Assembly (NCBI GenBank): GCA_964519335.1 | Contig: CAZFIA010000012.1 | Span: 1-47,538 of the forward strand | Length of the DNA: 47,538 nt | Direction of reading: 5' to 3' | From: JALZVT01 sp964519335 | Lineage (GTDB): Bacteria; Pseudomonadota; Gammaproteobacteria; Pseudomonadales; Azotimanducaceae | Part shown: positions 33,046-41,967 of the stretch, piece after piece | How the letters are laid out: each line of letters opens with the position of its first letter | Position numbering within the stretch: the first letter of the stretch is position 1 | The notes under the pieces: generated by a model | Told to the model about the DNA's origin: nothing | Database searches by the model: none | What the model saw: the letters and a program-made list of their open reading frames with translations, nothing else | Translations under genes and position numbers: made by a program

Positions 33046-33114
33046 TTGTTGCTGAAGGCGCTTAGTTTGGGATCGGTTGCACAAGAAACAGTTTCTTACA
33101 AAAAGAACTTTGTC

Positions 33115-34035
33115 TCATAACAGGAAATCTTGCACACACTTTGCCAGTGCCTCCGGCTGATCATAGTGCACTTGATGTCCAGCGCCATCGATCTCTCGGT
33201 GCTCTGCAGGTTGATCGGTGCCGAGCGCTGCGAGTCGTTCGTCTAGATCTTGTTTACTGAAGCGGCCACTGTAGTCGTCGGCTTCCATCATACTTTGCCA
33301 ATACTGGTACCCAAGGCTGCCGGTGATTACCAGTGTGCGCGCCTTAACCGCACGCCAGTAATCAAAATTGCGTGCGTCGCTCACGCCCAGGAAGACTTCC
33401 TGACCGCGCGGATCGAACGCCCAGACCAGGCCGTCGCCCTCCGGCGCGCCTTTGGTGCCCCAGGTGGCTAGTTGATCGGCCCGGGCGCGTTTCATTTGCG
33501 GATTGTTTGCCATCAGGCGAGTGCTTGCTTCAGCGAGATTGGGTAAGACGCGCGGTTTGGTGGCGCGATCTGCGGTCACCAGTGCTCGATCGAGGGCATG
33601 GGCTACGTGCTCGAGGGGGTTCAGGTTCCTGGCCTCATAGGGAGGAGGACCCAAGCCCTCAACAACAATTAGGGAGTCGACCTGCTGGGGATAGAGTCCG
33701 GCATACCGACAGCAAATGTGCCCACCAAGGCTGTGGCCGAGCAAATGGATGCTCGAGGCCTCAAGGGCATGATGCAAACGGCGCAGGTCCATCAGAAAGT
33801 GCTGGATGGCATAACTGCCGGGTTTTAGGCTTTTGCCATGCCCGCGCAAATCAGGCATTACGCAATAGAACTCAGAGCTCAAAGCCTGCGCAACCGGCAG
33901 CAATGATCTACCCACATCCCGCATGCCGTGTTGCATCACAAGCACCCCGCGACGTGCGCCGGGTTCGCCTAGTGTCCAGTAGTTCAGACCCTCGCCGAGC
34001 CCGACATCCAGACGGTGTTCAGTTAGGTTATCCAT
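33115..34035 (-). CDS. Alpha/beta hydrolase
   Basis: 306 residues from ATG 34035. VLVMQHGMRDVGRSL (oxyanion HG), MPDLRGHGKS, LLGHSLGGH with the nucleophile Ser, and EIDGAGHQVHYDQPEAL with the catalytic His are in order. The substrate is unknown; esters or C-C bonds are possible. The start overlaps the stop of the methyltransferase gene by 8 bp, showing translational coupling with an enzyme that probably modifies electron-transfer flavoprotein. Confidence 0.88.
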   Translation of the reverse strand: MDNLTEHRLDVGLGEGLNYWTLGEPGARRGVLVMQHGMRDVGRSLLPVAQALSSEFYCVMPDLRGHGKSLKPGSYAIQHFLMDLRRLHHALEASSIHLLGHSLGGHICCRYAGLYPQQVDSLIVVEGLGPPPYEARNLNPLEHVAHALDRALVTADRATKPRVLPNLAEASTRLMANNPQMKRARADQLATWGTKGAPEGDGLVWAFDPRGQEVFLGVSDARNFDYWRAVKARTLVITGSLGYQYWQSMMEADDYSGRFSKQDLDERLAALGTDQPAEHREIDGAGHQVHYDQPEALAKCVQDFLL

Positions 34036-34753
34036 GGTTACTGCACCAGATTTTGGTCTCACCAAACTCGTCAAACTCACCGAGATTAGGCAGGGTCAGG
34101 GCGTTGATCGTTGTGCGCAGCTTAAAGCCTGGTTCGCTGAGTTCAGAAATTCTCGAGTCTGCAACCCAGACACAGTGGGCCGCCTGTTGAGCGAGGTTTA
34201 GTAGTGGCAGGTTTGATCGGTCGTAAAGTACGTCTGCCATTAGCACCACGTCGAAAGGCGCTTCGCAAGTAAAGTCATCAATCAGTGTGATGGTCACCTC
34301 GTTCAGGCGAGCGTTGTGGAGCGTCGCTAACTGTGCGTCTTTGTCGGTATCGCAGGCGATCACACTAGCAGCCCCGGTGAGTGCGGCAGCGATACCTGCC
34401 ACGCCAGAACCGGAGCCCAGATCCAGAACTCGCTTATCGGCAACGGTGTCTGGTTCGTTAAACAGATAACGGGCAAGTGCCTGCCCGCTGCCCCAGCAGA
34501 AAGCCCAATAGGCAGGTTCGGCGACCACGGCATGCATGACCTCAGGGGGCAAGGGGCCAGTGGGAAAATCGGCGTTTATAAGGGCGAGTCTTAGGCCCTG
34601 GCAGTCGGGCAATTCCTGTTCTTCAAGCCGTGCCATTGGCAGAGTGCGATGAAGTGCTGCTTCGAGTGCAGGAGTGTCGTCCTGCGGTGCTACTGAGGTC
34701 TTGGCACGCGGGCTCTTTGTTGGCGCAAGAGGATCGGCAATCAGACTCGACAA
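34028..34753 (-). CDS. Class I methyltransferase, ETF-beta lysine methyltransferase (METTL20)-like
   Basis: 241 residues. YWAFCWGSGQALARYL followed by RVLDLGSGSGVAGIAAALTGAASVIACDTD is the pattern of the METTL20-type family; LMADVLYDRSN is motif 4/post-I. Bacterial and mitochondrial members methylate lysines on the ETF beta subunit, tuning its contact with acyl-CoA dehydrogenases. An acyl-CoA dehydrogenase gene lies 79 bp away, divergently, which fits well. The exact target is inferred from family and context. Confidence 0.8.
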   Translation of the reverse strand: MSSLIADPLAPTKSPRAKTSVAPQDDTPALEAALHRTLPMARLEEQELPDCQGLRLALINADFPTGPLPPEVMHAVVAEPAYWAFCWGSGQALARYLFNEPDTVADKRVLDLGSGSGVAGIAAALTGAASVIACDTDKDAQLATLHNARLNEVTITLIDDFTCEAPFDVVLMADVLYDRSNLPLLNLAQQAAHCVWVADSRISELSEPGFKLRTTINALTLPNLGEFDEFGETKIWCSNHG

Positions 34754-34832
34754 GCAAACCCCACTTTGTTTACATCAGCTGTTGGAAGAGACTAAATCGG
34801 GAGGGGCCATAGCAGATGGCCAAATCAATATA

Positions 34833-35978
34833 ATGGCGATGATACTAAACGAAGAGCAGGTCATGCTGCGGGATTCTGCAAAAGATTTCTGCACCAACAA
34901 CGCACCAATCAGCCAGCTTCGTGAATTGCGCGATAGCAAGAATGCTGAAGGCTTCGATAGCGGCACCTGGAATTCGATGGTAGAGCTGGGTTGGGCGGGT
35001 ATCCCGTTCCCCGAGCAATATGGAGGTCTCGATTTCGGCTATAAAGGGCTGGGCGTTGTTACGCAGGAAACCGGTCGCACCCTGACGGCAAGTCCCTTAA
35101 TCGCTTCGGTATGGACCGGCGGGTCGCTCCTTAACCTTGCGGGCAACAACGATCAAAAAACTCAGCTGTTACCTGCGCTTGCTTCAGGTGAGTTATTGAT
35201 GGCGCTGGCACTTGAAGAAGGTCATCGCCACAGTCCCTATCAGATAGCGACTAAAGCTACCTCTGCCGGCGACGGCTACACTCTTGAAGGCAAGAAAACT
35301 TTTGTTCTTGATGGTCATGTGGCCAACAAACTTATTGTTGTTGCGCGTACCGGCGGTAGTGAGGACGAGCGAAATGGTCTCAGTCTGTTCCTGGTAGATC
35401 GCGATGCCGGGGGAGTCAGTGTCGACCGTACAATCATGGCCGATTCGCGCAACGCTGCGAACATTTCTTTTTCTGGCGTTAGTGTTGCTGGTGATGCCCT
35501 GGTAGGTGAACTGGGAGGAGCCGCAGACGCTTTAGATCAAGCGCTGGATATCGCACGGATTGGACTCGCCGCCGAAATGCTCGGAGGCGCTGAAGAATGT
35601 TTTGAACGCACTGTTGCCTACCTTAAAGAACGCGAACAATTTGGTGTGCCAATTGGATCGTTTCAGGCGCTTAAGCATCGGGCGGCAAACATGTTCTGCG
35701 AGATAGAGCTGTCGAAGTCTGTTGTGCTTGAGGCGCTAAGTGCACTTGACGAGGGTCGTGATGCCGAGGAAATTGGCAAGCTTGCCTCGCTTGCAAAGTA
35801 CAAGGTGGGTGAGACCTTTCATACAGTATCGCGCGAGGGCATTCAGATGCACGGCGGCATTGGTATGACGGACGAATTCGAGATTGGTTTCTTCATAAAG
35901 CGCGCAGCCGTTGCCGAAATCACATTCGGTGATCAGAGTTATCACCGCAATCGCTACGGCGAACTTGAGGGCTATTAG
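34833..35978 (+). CDS. Acyl-CoA dehydrogenase
   Basis: 381 residues from ATG 34833 (MAMILNEEQ), the usual start of the family; the reading frame is open further upstream but that part is unlike a dehydrogenase and overlaps the divergent methyltransferase. WAGIPFPEQYGGLDFG, LALEEGHRH, GKKTFVLDGHVANKLIVVART and the C-terminal QMHGGIGMTDEFEIGFF are typical FAD and substrate motifs. It would oxidise a short or branched acyl-CoA and pass electrons to ETF. No acyl-CoA ligase or hydratase adjoins. Confidence 0.92.
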   Translation: MAMILNEEQVMLRDSAKDFCTNNAPISQLRELRDSKNAEGFDSGTWNSMVELGWAGIPFPEQYGGLDFGYKGLGVVTQETGRTLTASPLIASVWTGGSLLNLAGNNDQKTQLLPALASGELLMALALEEGHRHSPYQIATKATSAGDGYTLEGKKTFVLDGHVANKLIVVARTGGSEDERNGLSLFLVDRDAGGVSVDRTIMADSRNAANISFSGVSVAGDALVGELGGAADALDQALDIARIGLAAEMLGGAEECFERTVAYLKEREQFGVPIGSFQALKHRAANMFCEIELSKSVVLEALSALDEGRDAEEIGKLASLAKYKVGETFHTVSREGIQMHGGIGMTDEFEIGFFIKRAAVAEITFGDQSYHRNRYGELEGY

Positions 35979-36008
35979 GACCTAAGCACTCTTCGCATCC
36001 GAAGCCTT

Positions 36009-36524
36009 TTATTGCTTCCGCCGAATGCCGATTACTGAGCCCACCTGCTGTGGAATGGCCAGTTTGCCGTGGGCTTCACGCAGTATCTGTACATTTGTCT
36101 GTACTGACTCGGGCATTTCAGCCGCGCGTCTCTCGTTTAGATCAACGTGCAGCACCATTTGCTCCATCGTTGCGGCAAGGTATCCCTTCTCGGCGTGAAA
36201 CATTTGCAGGAACAGGTGCAGGCGTTTTTGATCGGCATCCACGAGTTGTGCGGTGACGCGCAGCGGATCGTCAAGCACAACTTCCTGTGCGTAGGTCACG
36301 TGAATCTCCATAGTGAAGCAGGATCCGTTGGTCTGGGACATATAGTCTGCGCCGATGCCCAGCCCGTCGAACACATGATCCACGCCTTTGTCGAAAACCA
36401 CATTGTAGAACGCCATGTTCATGTGGCCGTTGTAGTCGATCCAGTCTTTGCGCACTTTAATTTGTGGGCACTCTATAAGGGAGTTCTGAGTGAGCTGACT
36501 GAGTGGGAACAGAGGTTTACTCAT
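36009..36524 (-). CDS. Hotdog-fold acyl-CoA thioesterase
   Basis: 171 residues. VRKDWIDYNGHMNMAFYNVVFDKG is the active-site region of 4-hydroxybenzoyl-CoA/carnitine-type thioesterases (D-x-N-GHMN). The remainder, VTYAQEVVLDDPLRVTAQLVDADQKRLHLFLQMFHA, completes the beta sheet. It hydrolyses a small acyl-CoA. It converges on the acyl-CoA dehydrogenase gene and is divergent from a sugar-type transporter, so its partner is not fixed. Confidence 0.85.
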   Translation of the reverse strand: MSKPLFPLSQLTQNSLIECPQIKVRKDWIDYNGHMNMAFYNVVFDKGVDHVFDGLGIGADYMSQTNGSCFTMEIHVTYAQEVVLDDPLRVTAQLVDADQKRLHLFLQMFHAEKGYLAATMEQMVLHVDLNERRAAEMPESVQTNVQILREAHGKLAIPQQVGSVIGIRRKQ

Positions 36525-36607
36525 TTGTTGGGAGTGCTCGCGCGGGTCGAATTATGGAGCTCTAAGTTTAGCCTGAAAGAGCTTTGCCATAAATTGGGTC
36601 TCTGCAG

Positions 36608-38065
36608 ATGAGTACGGCGCGACTCTCATTCGCAACTAAATTTCTGTATGGAGCAGGTCAGGCCGCTGAAGGCTTAAAGAATGGCGCTTTTGGGGTATTC
36701 CTGCTGTTTTACTACTCTCAAGTGCTGGGGCTTGGTGCGAGCTATGCAGGACTTGCCGTTGGTATAGCCCTGATATTTGACGCGATCACCGATCCGTTGG
36801 CGGGTTCAATTTCTGATCGTTTCAAATCGCGCTTTGGTCGGCGGCATCCGTTTATCTATGCATCCATTATCCCACTGGCGACGGCTTTTTACCTTCTATT
36901 CTCACCTCCGGCCGAGCTTAGTCAGCCGCAATTGTTCTTCTGGCTTTTGGTGTTTGCCGTACTTACTCGCGCGTCGATGACTCTGTTCCACGTGCCGCAC
37001 CTGTCGCTTGGCGCGGAGCTATCAGATGACTATAACGAGCGTACAACCGTAGTTGGTTTTCGTTTCTTCTTTAGCACTTTTGGGGCACTTATCGCGATTG
37101 CGGCAGGCTTTGGCTATTTCTTTGCTGAAACCGCTGAGTTCCCCGTGGGCCAGTTTAACGCTGGCCAGTACCCTCACTACGCCCTGGCAGTTTCAGTTGG
37201 CATGGCATCCATCATCTTGCTTAGTGCCGTGGGAACTCAGCGCGTAGCGCTGGGCTTGCACCAGCCTTCGGAACAATGGCAGCGCAAGCGGGGGTTGTTC
37301 TCCCAGCTTTGGCTCGAGTTGCGTGAGGCAATGAGTAACTACTCATTTCGCTGGATGTTCTTTGGTTTGCTGTTGATTTTCTTGATGGTCGGCGTTGACC
37401 AGGCGCTCAACCTCTACATGAATACTTTTTACTGGGAGCTTAAGGCCAACCAAAACCTCCTGTACTTTGTTGCGGCCCCATTGGGTGTGATGTTAGGCGC
37501 TTTTTTCACCGGCGCGATTACTCGTCGCGTCGGTAAACTGCCGCCGGTACTGTGGGGAGTCGGTGGTTGGATGTTTTGTCAGAGTTTGCCGATTGTCTTG
37601 CGCATGTTGGACTTGCTACCGGCGAACGGCGGGCAGTCACTGGCGCCCTTTTTGATTTCGTTGAAATTTGTTCAGGGTTTGTTTGTAGCCCAGTGCATAA
37701 TTTCATTTAACTCAATGCTTGCAGACATTGTGGATGAACACGAACTGTTGACGGGGCGTCGGCAGGAAGGCATTTTTTTTGCAGCCGTAGCCTTCTCCAG
37801 CAAGTGCACCACCGGACTAGGCAGCGCTTTTGCGGGCTTGGCTCTCGATGTTATCGGCTGGCCAGAAGGGTCGGCAGTGACCACTGCAGCCGACGTGCCC
37901 GCTGAGACGATCATGCATCTGGGTATCTTCTTTGGTCCCGCGCTTGCGGTGATTGGTATCGCTTCACTGTGGTGTTATGCCCACTACCGTATCGATAAAA
38001 CCCGCCACGATGAGATTTGCGCCGAACTCGCTGTCCGTCGAGAGCTTGCGCAGACCGCCGCCTAG
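36608..38065 (+). CDS. GPH-family (MFS) sodium/proton sugar symporter-like transporter
   Basis: 485 residues with about twelve helices. LIFDAITDPLAGSISDRFKSRFGRRHPFIYAS is the conserved loop of the glycoside-pentoside-hexuronide:cation family, and MLADIVDEHELLTGRRQEGIFFA matches its second signature. The substrate is unknown; sugars are usual, but some members carry other small solutes. The next gene, a KAS III-like synthase, starts 40 bp downstream. Confidence 0.87.
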   Translation: MSTARLSFATKFLYGAGQAAEGLKNGAFGVFLLFYYSQVLGLGASYAGLAVGIALIFDAITDPLAGSISDRFKSRFGRRHPFIYASIIPLATAFYLLFSPPAELSQPQLFFWLLVFAVLTRASMTLFHVPHLSLGAELSDDYNERTTVVGFRFFFSTFGALIAIAAGFGYFFAETAEFPVGQFNAGQYPHYALAVSVGMASIILLSAVGTQRVALGLHQPSEQWQRKRGLFSQLWLELREAMSNYSFRWMFFGLLLIFLMVGVDQALNLYMNTFYWELKANQNLLYFVAAPLGVMLGAFFTGAITRRVGKLPPVLWGVGGWMFCQSLPIVLRMLDLLPANGGQSLAPFLISLKFVQGLFVAQCIISFNSMLADIVDEHELLTGRRQEGIFFAAVAFSSKCTTGLGSAFAGLALDVIGWPEGSAVTTAADVPAETIMHLGIFFGPALAVIGIASLWCYAHYRIDKTRHDEICAELAVRRELAQTAA

Positions 38066-38105
38066 CCGCAGACTCAGTCAGCGAACTAGCCAAGAGGTGG
38101 CGATT

Positions 38106-39245
38106 GTGGAAGCCGTAATTACAGGCGTAGGTGCGTGGACGCCCGACCACGTGGTAACCAACGAAGAGTTGGTTGAGAGCTACAATGCTTGGGCTACCCG
38201 CTACAACGCGGATAACGAGAAGGCCATTGCCGCAGGCGACGTTGATGAGAAGCCGTTGTCCAGCGCCGAATTCATCGAGAAGGCCTCTGGCATCAAACGT
38301 CGTTATGCCTATGTGAAAGACGGTATCCTGGACATCGATGTCATGCATCCGCGCATCAGCCGCCGCGACGATAGCGAACTATCGCATCAAGCTGAAATGG
38401 CGCTAAACGCGGCAAAGCTTGCCATGGAGAGCGCTAAAGTAACTGCCTCCGACATCGATCTGGTGGTTGTGTCTTGCGCCTACACTCAACGCTCTTATCC
38501 GGCAATCGCTATTGAGGTGCAGCATGCCCTTGGTATAGAGGGTAGTGGTTTCGATATGTTGGTGGCCTGTTCCGCAGCCACGTTCGGTTTGCACCGCGGT
38601 ATTGATGCGGTGAAGGCCGGTAGCTCCAAAGGTGTGTTGCTTATCAATCCCGAACTCACATCGCCGCAGGTGAACTACACCGATCGTGACAGCCACTTTA
38701 TTTTTGGTGATGTGGCGACCGCTATTGTGTTGCAGCCGGAAGACGGTATCGCAGACAGTGCTTCTGGCAAGGGCGCCGACAACCAATGGAAAGTTATTGG
38801 CACCAAAGCGCTGACGCTCTATTCGAACAACATCCGTTCCAATTTTGGGTACGTAGCGCGTTCTGAAGGTGGTGATGCCTTTGCCGAGGATCGACTGTTT
38901 CACCAAAACGGTCGCAAGGTATTCAAAGAAGTTTGCCCAATGGCGGCAGAACATCTGCAACAACAGGTAGAGACCGCGGGCGTTGCTGTTCAAGATGTCC
39001 GCCGCTGGTGGCTGCATCAGGCCAACATCAACATGAATCAGCTCATTACCAGAAAGCTGCTGGGTGGTGATCCGCATCCGGACACATCGCCGATTGTGCT
39101 CGACGAGTTTGCCAACACGGCCTCAGCCGGTTCGATCATCGCCTTTGCGCGTCATCATGAGGATTTGAAGGCTGGAGACTTTGGGGTTATCTGCTCGTTT
39201 GGCGCCGGCTATTCAATCGGCTCGCTGGTTGTGCAGAAGCTTTGA
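38106..39245 (+). CDS. Beta-ketoacyl-ACP synthase III (FabH-like)
   Basis: 379 residues from GTG 38106, behind AGAGG at 38093-38097. The Cys-His-Asn triad is visible: LVACSAATFG (Cys155), WWLHQANINMN (His304) and EFANTASAGS (Asn337). ELSHQAEMALNAAKLAMESA and the KASGIKRRYAYVKDGILD region are usual for a proteobacterial FabH-related subfamily. It would start fatty-acid or polyketide chains from an acyl-CoA. The reading frame extends upstream into the transporter gene, but without a matching protein sequence. Confidence 0.9.
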   Translation: MEAVITGVGAWTPDHVVTNEELVESYNAWATRYNADNEKAIAAGDVDEKPLSSAEFIEKASGIKRRYAYVKDGILDIDVMHPRISRRDDSELSHQAEMALNAAKLAMESAKVTASDIDLVVVSCAYTQRSYPAIAIEVQHALGIEGSGFDMLVACSAATFGLHRGIDAVKAGSSKGVLLINPELTSPQVNYTDRDSHFIFGDVATAIVLQPEDGIADSASGKGADNQWKVIGTKALTLYSNNIRSNFGYVARSEGGDAFAEDRLFHQNGRKVFKEVCPMAAEHLQQQVETAGVAVQDVRRWWLHQANINMNQLITRKLLGGDPHPDTSPIVLDEFANTASAGSIIAFARHHEDLKAGDFGVICSFGAGYSIGSLVVQKL

Positions 39246-39284
39246 TGCTTTCTTAAGCTACGTTAGCCGCGGGCGCTAAATACG

Positions 39285-40490
39285 TTAGCCGCAGTTGCCG
39301 TCCTGGCGGCGAATCCATTCATCGATCAATGCGACACCTTCTTCATGCACCCGCGTGCGGCCGGTTTCCGGCATCATGCGCCCCGGATTAGTGCTGCGCA
39401 TACGGTAGCTCATGATGGAGTGTTGTGGCTCACCGGGGACAATGCTGTAGAGGTGCCCGCCAGTGCCGCGGCCAGCGGCGACGGGTGGTTTGCACTCGCC
39501 TAATGCTCGGGCACTGTGGTCTGCGTAATCGAGGTACAAGTGCGAGGTGTCTGCCGAACCTTCGGGGTTGTGGCAATGACCACAATTAGCGTCTAGATAG
39601 CTGCGCGCGCGATGCTCAAGCTCGATTTTGCCGAAACTTGCAGGACTAGAACCGTTTTGCCATACCGCATTGGGTTTAACGCGCTGCATCACCGCGGCGA
39701 TACCCTTATCGGCGTCCGGTCCTTCGATTTCTGGCAGAGTTAGCCAGCCTCGATCAAGGAGCGCTTGCAAGGAACTTGGCTCTTGCCCTTCTGGTGCTTG
39801 TCCTGCTGGAAAATGCAGGTGGCGGGCTTTGGGGCCGATCGGGTGCAGCACCTTGTTGCGTCCGAGTGCGTGACAGCTTGCGCACTCATCTTTGCTAGGC
39901 ACGATGTATAAGTCGTCGCCAATCGATTTGATGGCGCCAGTGAGACTCAGAACTGCATCGGTTTGGGCATCGTTCCAGATGTATGGCAGTGCGTCCCAGC
40001 CTTCGTCTGTATTTACCAGCAGTCTGGTTTCGAGAAGGTGAGTGGTGGTGGTATCGAGGCTTGTAGTTGCATCCTGGGCGAAAAGCGCGGGACGCGCGCT
40101 GGCAGATTCGTTTAACGGAACATCCCGCGTGTCGTAATAAAAGGTCTTGCTGATCACCGTGCCCAACGGGAACTCGAGGACGGCTTGCTCTCTGAAGTTT
40201 GCCTGCGTGCCTTCCGGAAGGGAGATTGTTCGCAGTTTTAACGTGTAGTCTGCAAACAATGGGGTATTGATGCGGTAAACCAGAGTGTCGCTTGCTCGTC
40301 TAAGGTTGCCTCCAGTTTCTGTCATCTTGCGAGTGAGCAACTGCCAGTCGGACAACAGAGTCGGGTACTGTTCCGCTTCGAAGCGCTGCACAAGCATTTC
40401 AGTCTGCGAGTCTGTATGTGGTGCACAGGCGTTAACGAGCGCAACGATGCAGGCAAGCAGCGCCATTGCTGCCAAATGACGCACACTCAT
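39285..40490 (-). CDS. CxxCH-containing lipoprotein (TIGR03806/SO2930-like)
   Basis: 401 residues from ATG 40490; a TTG at 40520 would overlap the upstream gene. MSVRHLAAMALLACIVALVNAC is a lipoprotein signal. KDECASCHALGRN and LDANCGHCHNPEGSAD are two CxxCH haem-attachment motifs, so it may be a cytochrome c or a haem-less relative. The family sits beside a beta-helix lipoprotein in many marine bacteria, as it does here; its role is unknown. It is placed 16 bp after the beta-helix stop. Confidence 0.82.
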   Translation of the reverse strand: MSVRHLAAMALLACIVALVNACAPHTDSQTEMLVQRFEAEQYPTLLSDWQLLTRKMTETGGNLRRASDTLVYRINTPLFADYTLKLRTISLPEGTQANFREQAVLEFPLGTVISKTFYYDTRDVPLNESASARPALFAQDATTSLDTTTTHLLETRLLVNTDEGWDALPYIWNDAQTDAVLSLTGAIKSIGDDLYIVPSKDECASCHALGRNKVLHPIGPKARHLHFPAGQAPEGQEPSSLQALLDRGWLTLPEIEGPDADKGIAAVMQRVKPNAVWQNGSSPASFGKIELEHRARSYLDANCGHCHNPEGSADTSHLYLDYADHSARALGECKPPVAAGRGTGGHLYSIVPGEPQHSIMSYRMRSTNPGRMMPETGRTRVHEEGVALIDEWIRRQDGNCG

Positions 40491-40506
40491 TGGGACTGAG
40501 AGCGGG

Positions 40507-41841
40507 TTACTCGCCCGCAACGCCCGTGAGCTCTACTTCGCTTAGCTTTTCGAGGTCACACCGGTGGTTGGTCATATCCATGTTGGCCCCTGCAGCGTCG
40601 TTCAAAGAGTCTGCATTCAACATGGTGGCCTCGCCGTTGTTTATGCAAATCCCCTGTCCGGCGGGCAGTACACCACTCACTGCGATCTCGGGATTAAGTG
40701 CGCCATCCCAGAGAACATCGGGAAATGCGCCATCTTCGCCAAACATGGCGATGCGTAAGGCATCTAACTCAGGGAAACCCGGCTTCTGGCCACCGGGGGC
40801 AAACTGATTGTCATAGACGTAGATGCTTTCGGGATAAGGATCAAACTCTGGGGCCACTTTTAGCCGTCCGGCGTAGTTAGCGCTGAAGTAACTAGAGATC
40901 ACTATGTTTGCGGTTGCGTTGTTGGCGATCCGATTCTTGAAAATCTCAACGTTGTCGTTTGAATTGATGATGACGCCTGAGCCAGCGGGCACCCCGGACA
41001 CTGCTGTACCTGGCGCAGCAAAGTTTGCAAGGTTGTTGCCGCGAATATCGTTGTCGTACACCCGGGTGTGGGAACCCTTGAGTGGAATGTCGGGCATATT
41101 GAAAACCAATATGCCGCCTGTGTTGTTTTCAGCCAGGTTGCCGTATACGTCAGCACGCGTGCTGTTCTCGATCTCAATGCCGGCCACGTTGTCGCGTGCA
41201 ATGTTGTTGCGCACCACAATGCCGTTCGACTGACCCACATAGATGCCAGCATCAGAGGCGGCAATTGCCACACTGTCTTCCACCAACAGATTCTCGGTTT
41301 GTACCGGATAGATTCCATAGGCGCCGTTGTCGGTTGAGGGGCCGCCTGTCCACTCCGTGCGCACTGCGCGGATCACGATATTGCTGCCGTCGGCAATCTT
41401 CAAGGCATCGCCCTTGGCGTCTTCAATAGCGAGGTTAGTTACCGTTAGATCGGACCCGGTTAGCAGAAGGCCCTCGGCACCAGCGACCTGATTTTTAAAC
41501 GAAAGTATCGTGTCGTTATCACCTCGGCCTGAGCCGGCGCCTTCGATAGTCACGCCGCTTGCGTTCATGACCAGGCTGCGGCTGATGGCGTGGAAGCCTG
41601 CGGGGATGCTGATGACATCGCCGGATTTGGCGGTTGCCAGCTGCTGGCGCAAGGTCTCTTCTACACTTTGTGCAGCGCTTTGGGCCGCAGGTGCAATTGA
41701 GGTGGATCCGGCCGCGGTCTGGCCGGAGCTTGACGACTGGTCGCCACAGCCAGCCAGTACCAGACCCATAACTGCCACAAACCTGAGCCGGGCACTGGTG
41801 CCTGAATAACGTTCAAACCCGTCGATGCATACAACTGACAT
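40507..41841 (-). CDS. Parallel beta-helix repeat lipoprotein (TIGR03805-like)
   Basis: 444 residues from ATG 41841 (MSVVCIDGF), with the in-frame ATG 41877 as alternative. RLRFVAVMGLVLAGC is the lipobox. A Ser/Gln/Ala-rich linker follows, then right-handed beta-helix turns: VTIEGAGSGRGDNDTILSF, NIVIRAVRTEWTGGPSTDNG, GIYVGQSNGIVVRNNIARDN, GIEIENSTRADVYGNLAENN and further. This is the PbH1 fold of lyases and surface proteins. It is co-transcribed with the CxxCH lipoprotein; a joint periplasmic or surface complex is likely but unproven. Confidence 0.83.
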   Translation of the reverse strand: MSVVCIDGFERYSGTSARLRFVAVMGLVLAGCGDQSSSSGQTAAGSTSIAPAAQSAAQSVEETLRQQLATAKSGDVISIPAGFHAISRSLVMNASGVTIEGAGSGRGDNDTILSFKNQVAGAEGLLLTGSDLTVTNLAIEDAKGDALKIADGSNIVIRAVRTEWTGGPSTDNGAYGIYPVQTENLLVEDSVAIAASDAGIYVGQSNGIVVRNNIARDNVAGIEIENSTRADVYGNLAENNTGGILVFNMPDIPLKGSHTRVYDNDIRGNNLANFAAPGTAVSGVPAGSGVIINSNDNVEIFKNRIANNATANIVISSYFSANYAGRLKVAPEFDPYPESIYVYDNQFAPGGQKPGFPELDALRIAMFGEDGAFPDVLWDGALNPEIAVSGVLPAGQGICINNGEATMLNADSLNDAAGANMDMTNHRCDLEKLSEVELTGVAGE

Positions 41842-41967
41842 AAAGGCCCCAAAATTTAGCGATTCACACCCAACCAAGTTTAGCCTGCCCGCCCGGCAAG
41901 CGCGATCTGGCTGGTATGATCGGGGTCAGAGTAGGGTGTCAGAGTAGAAAAGGGGTAACTAGGGGCA

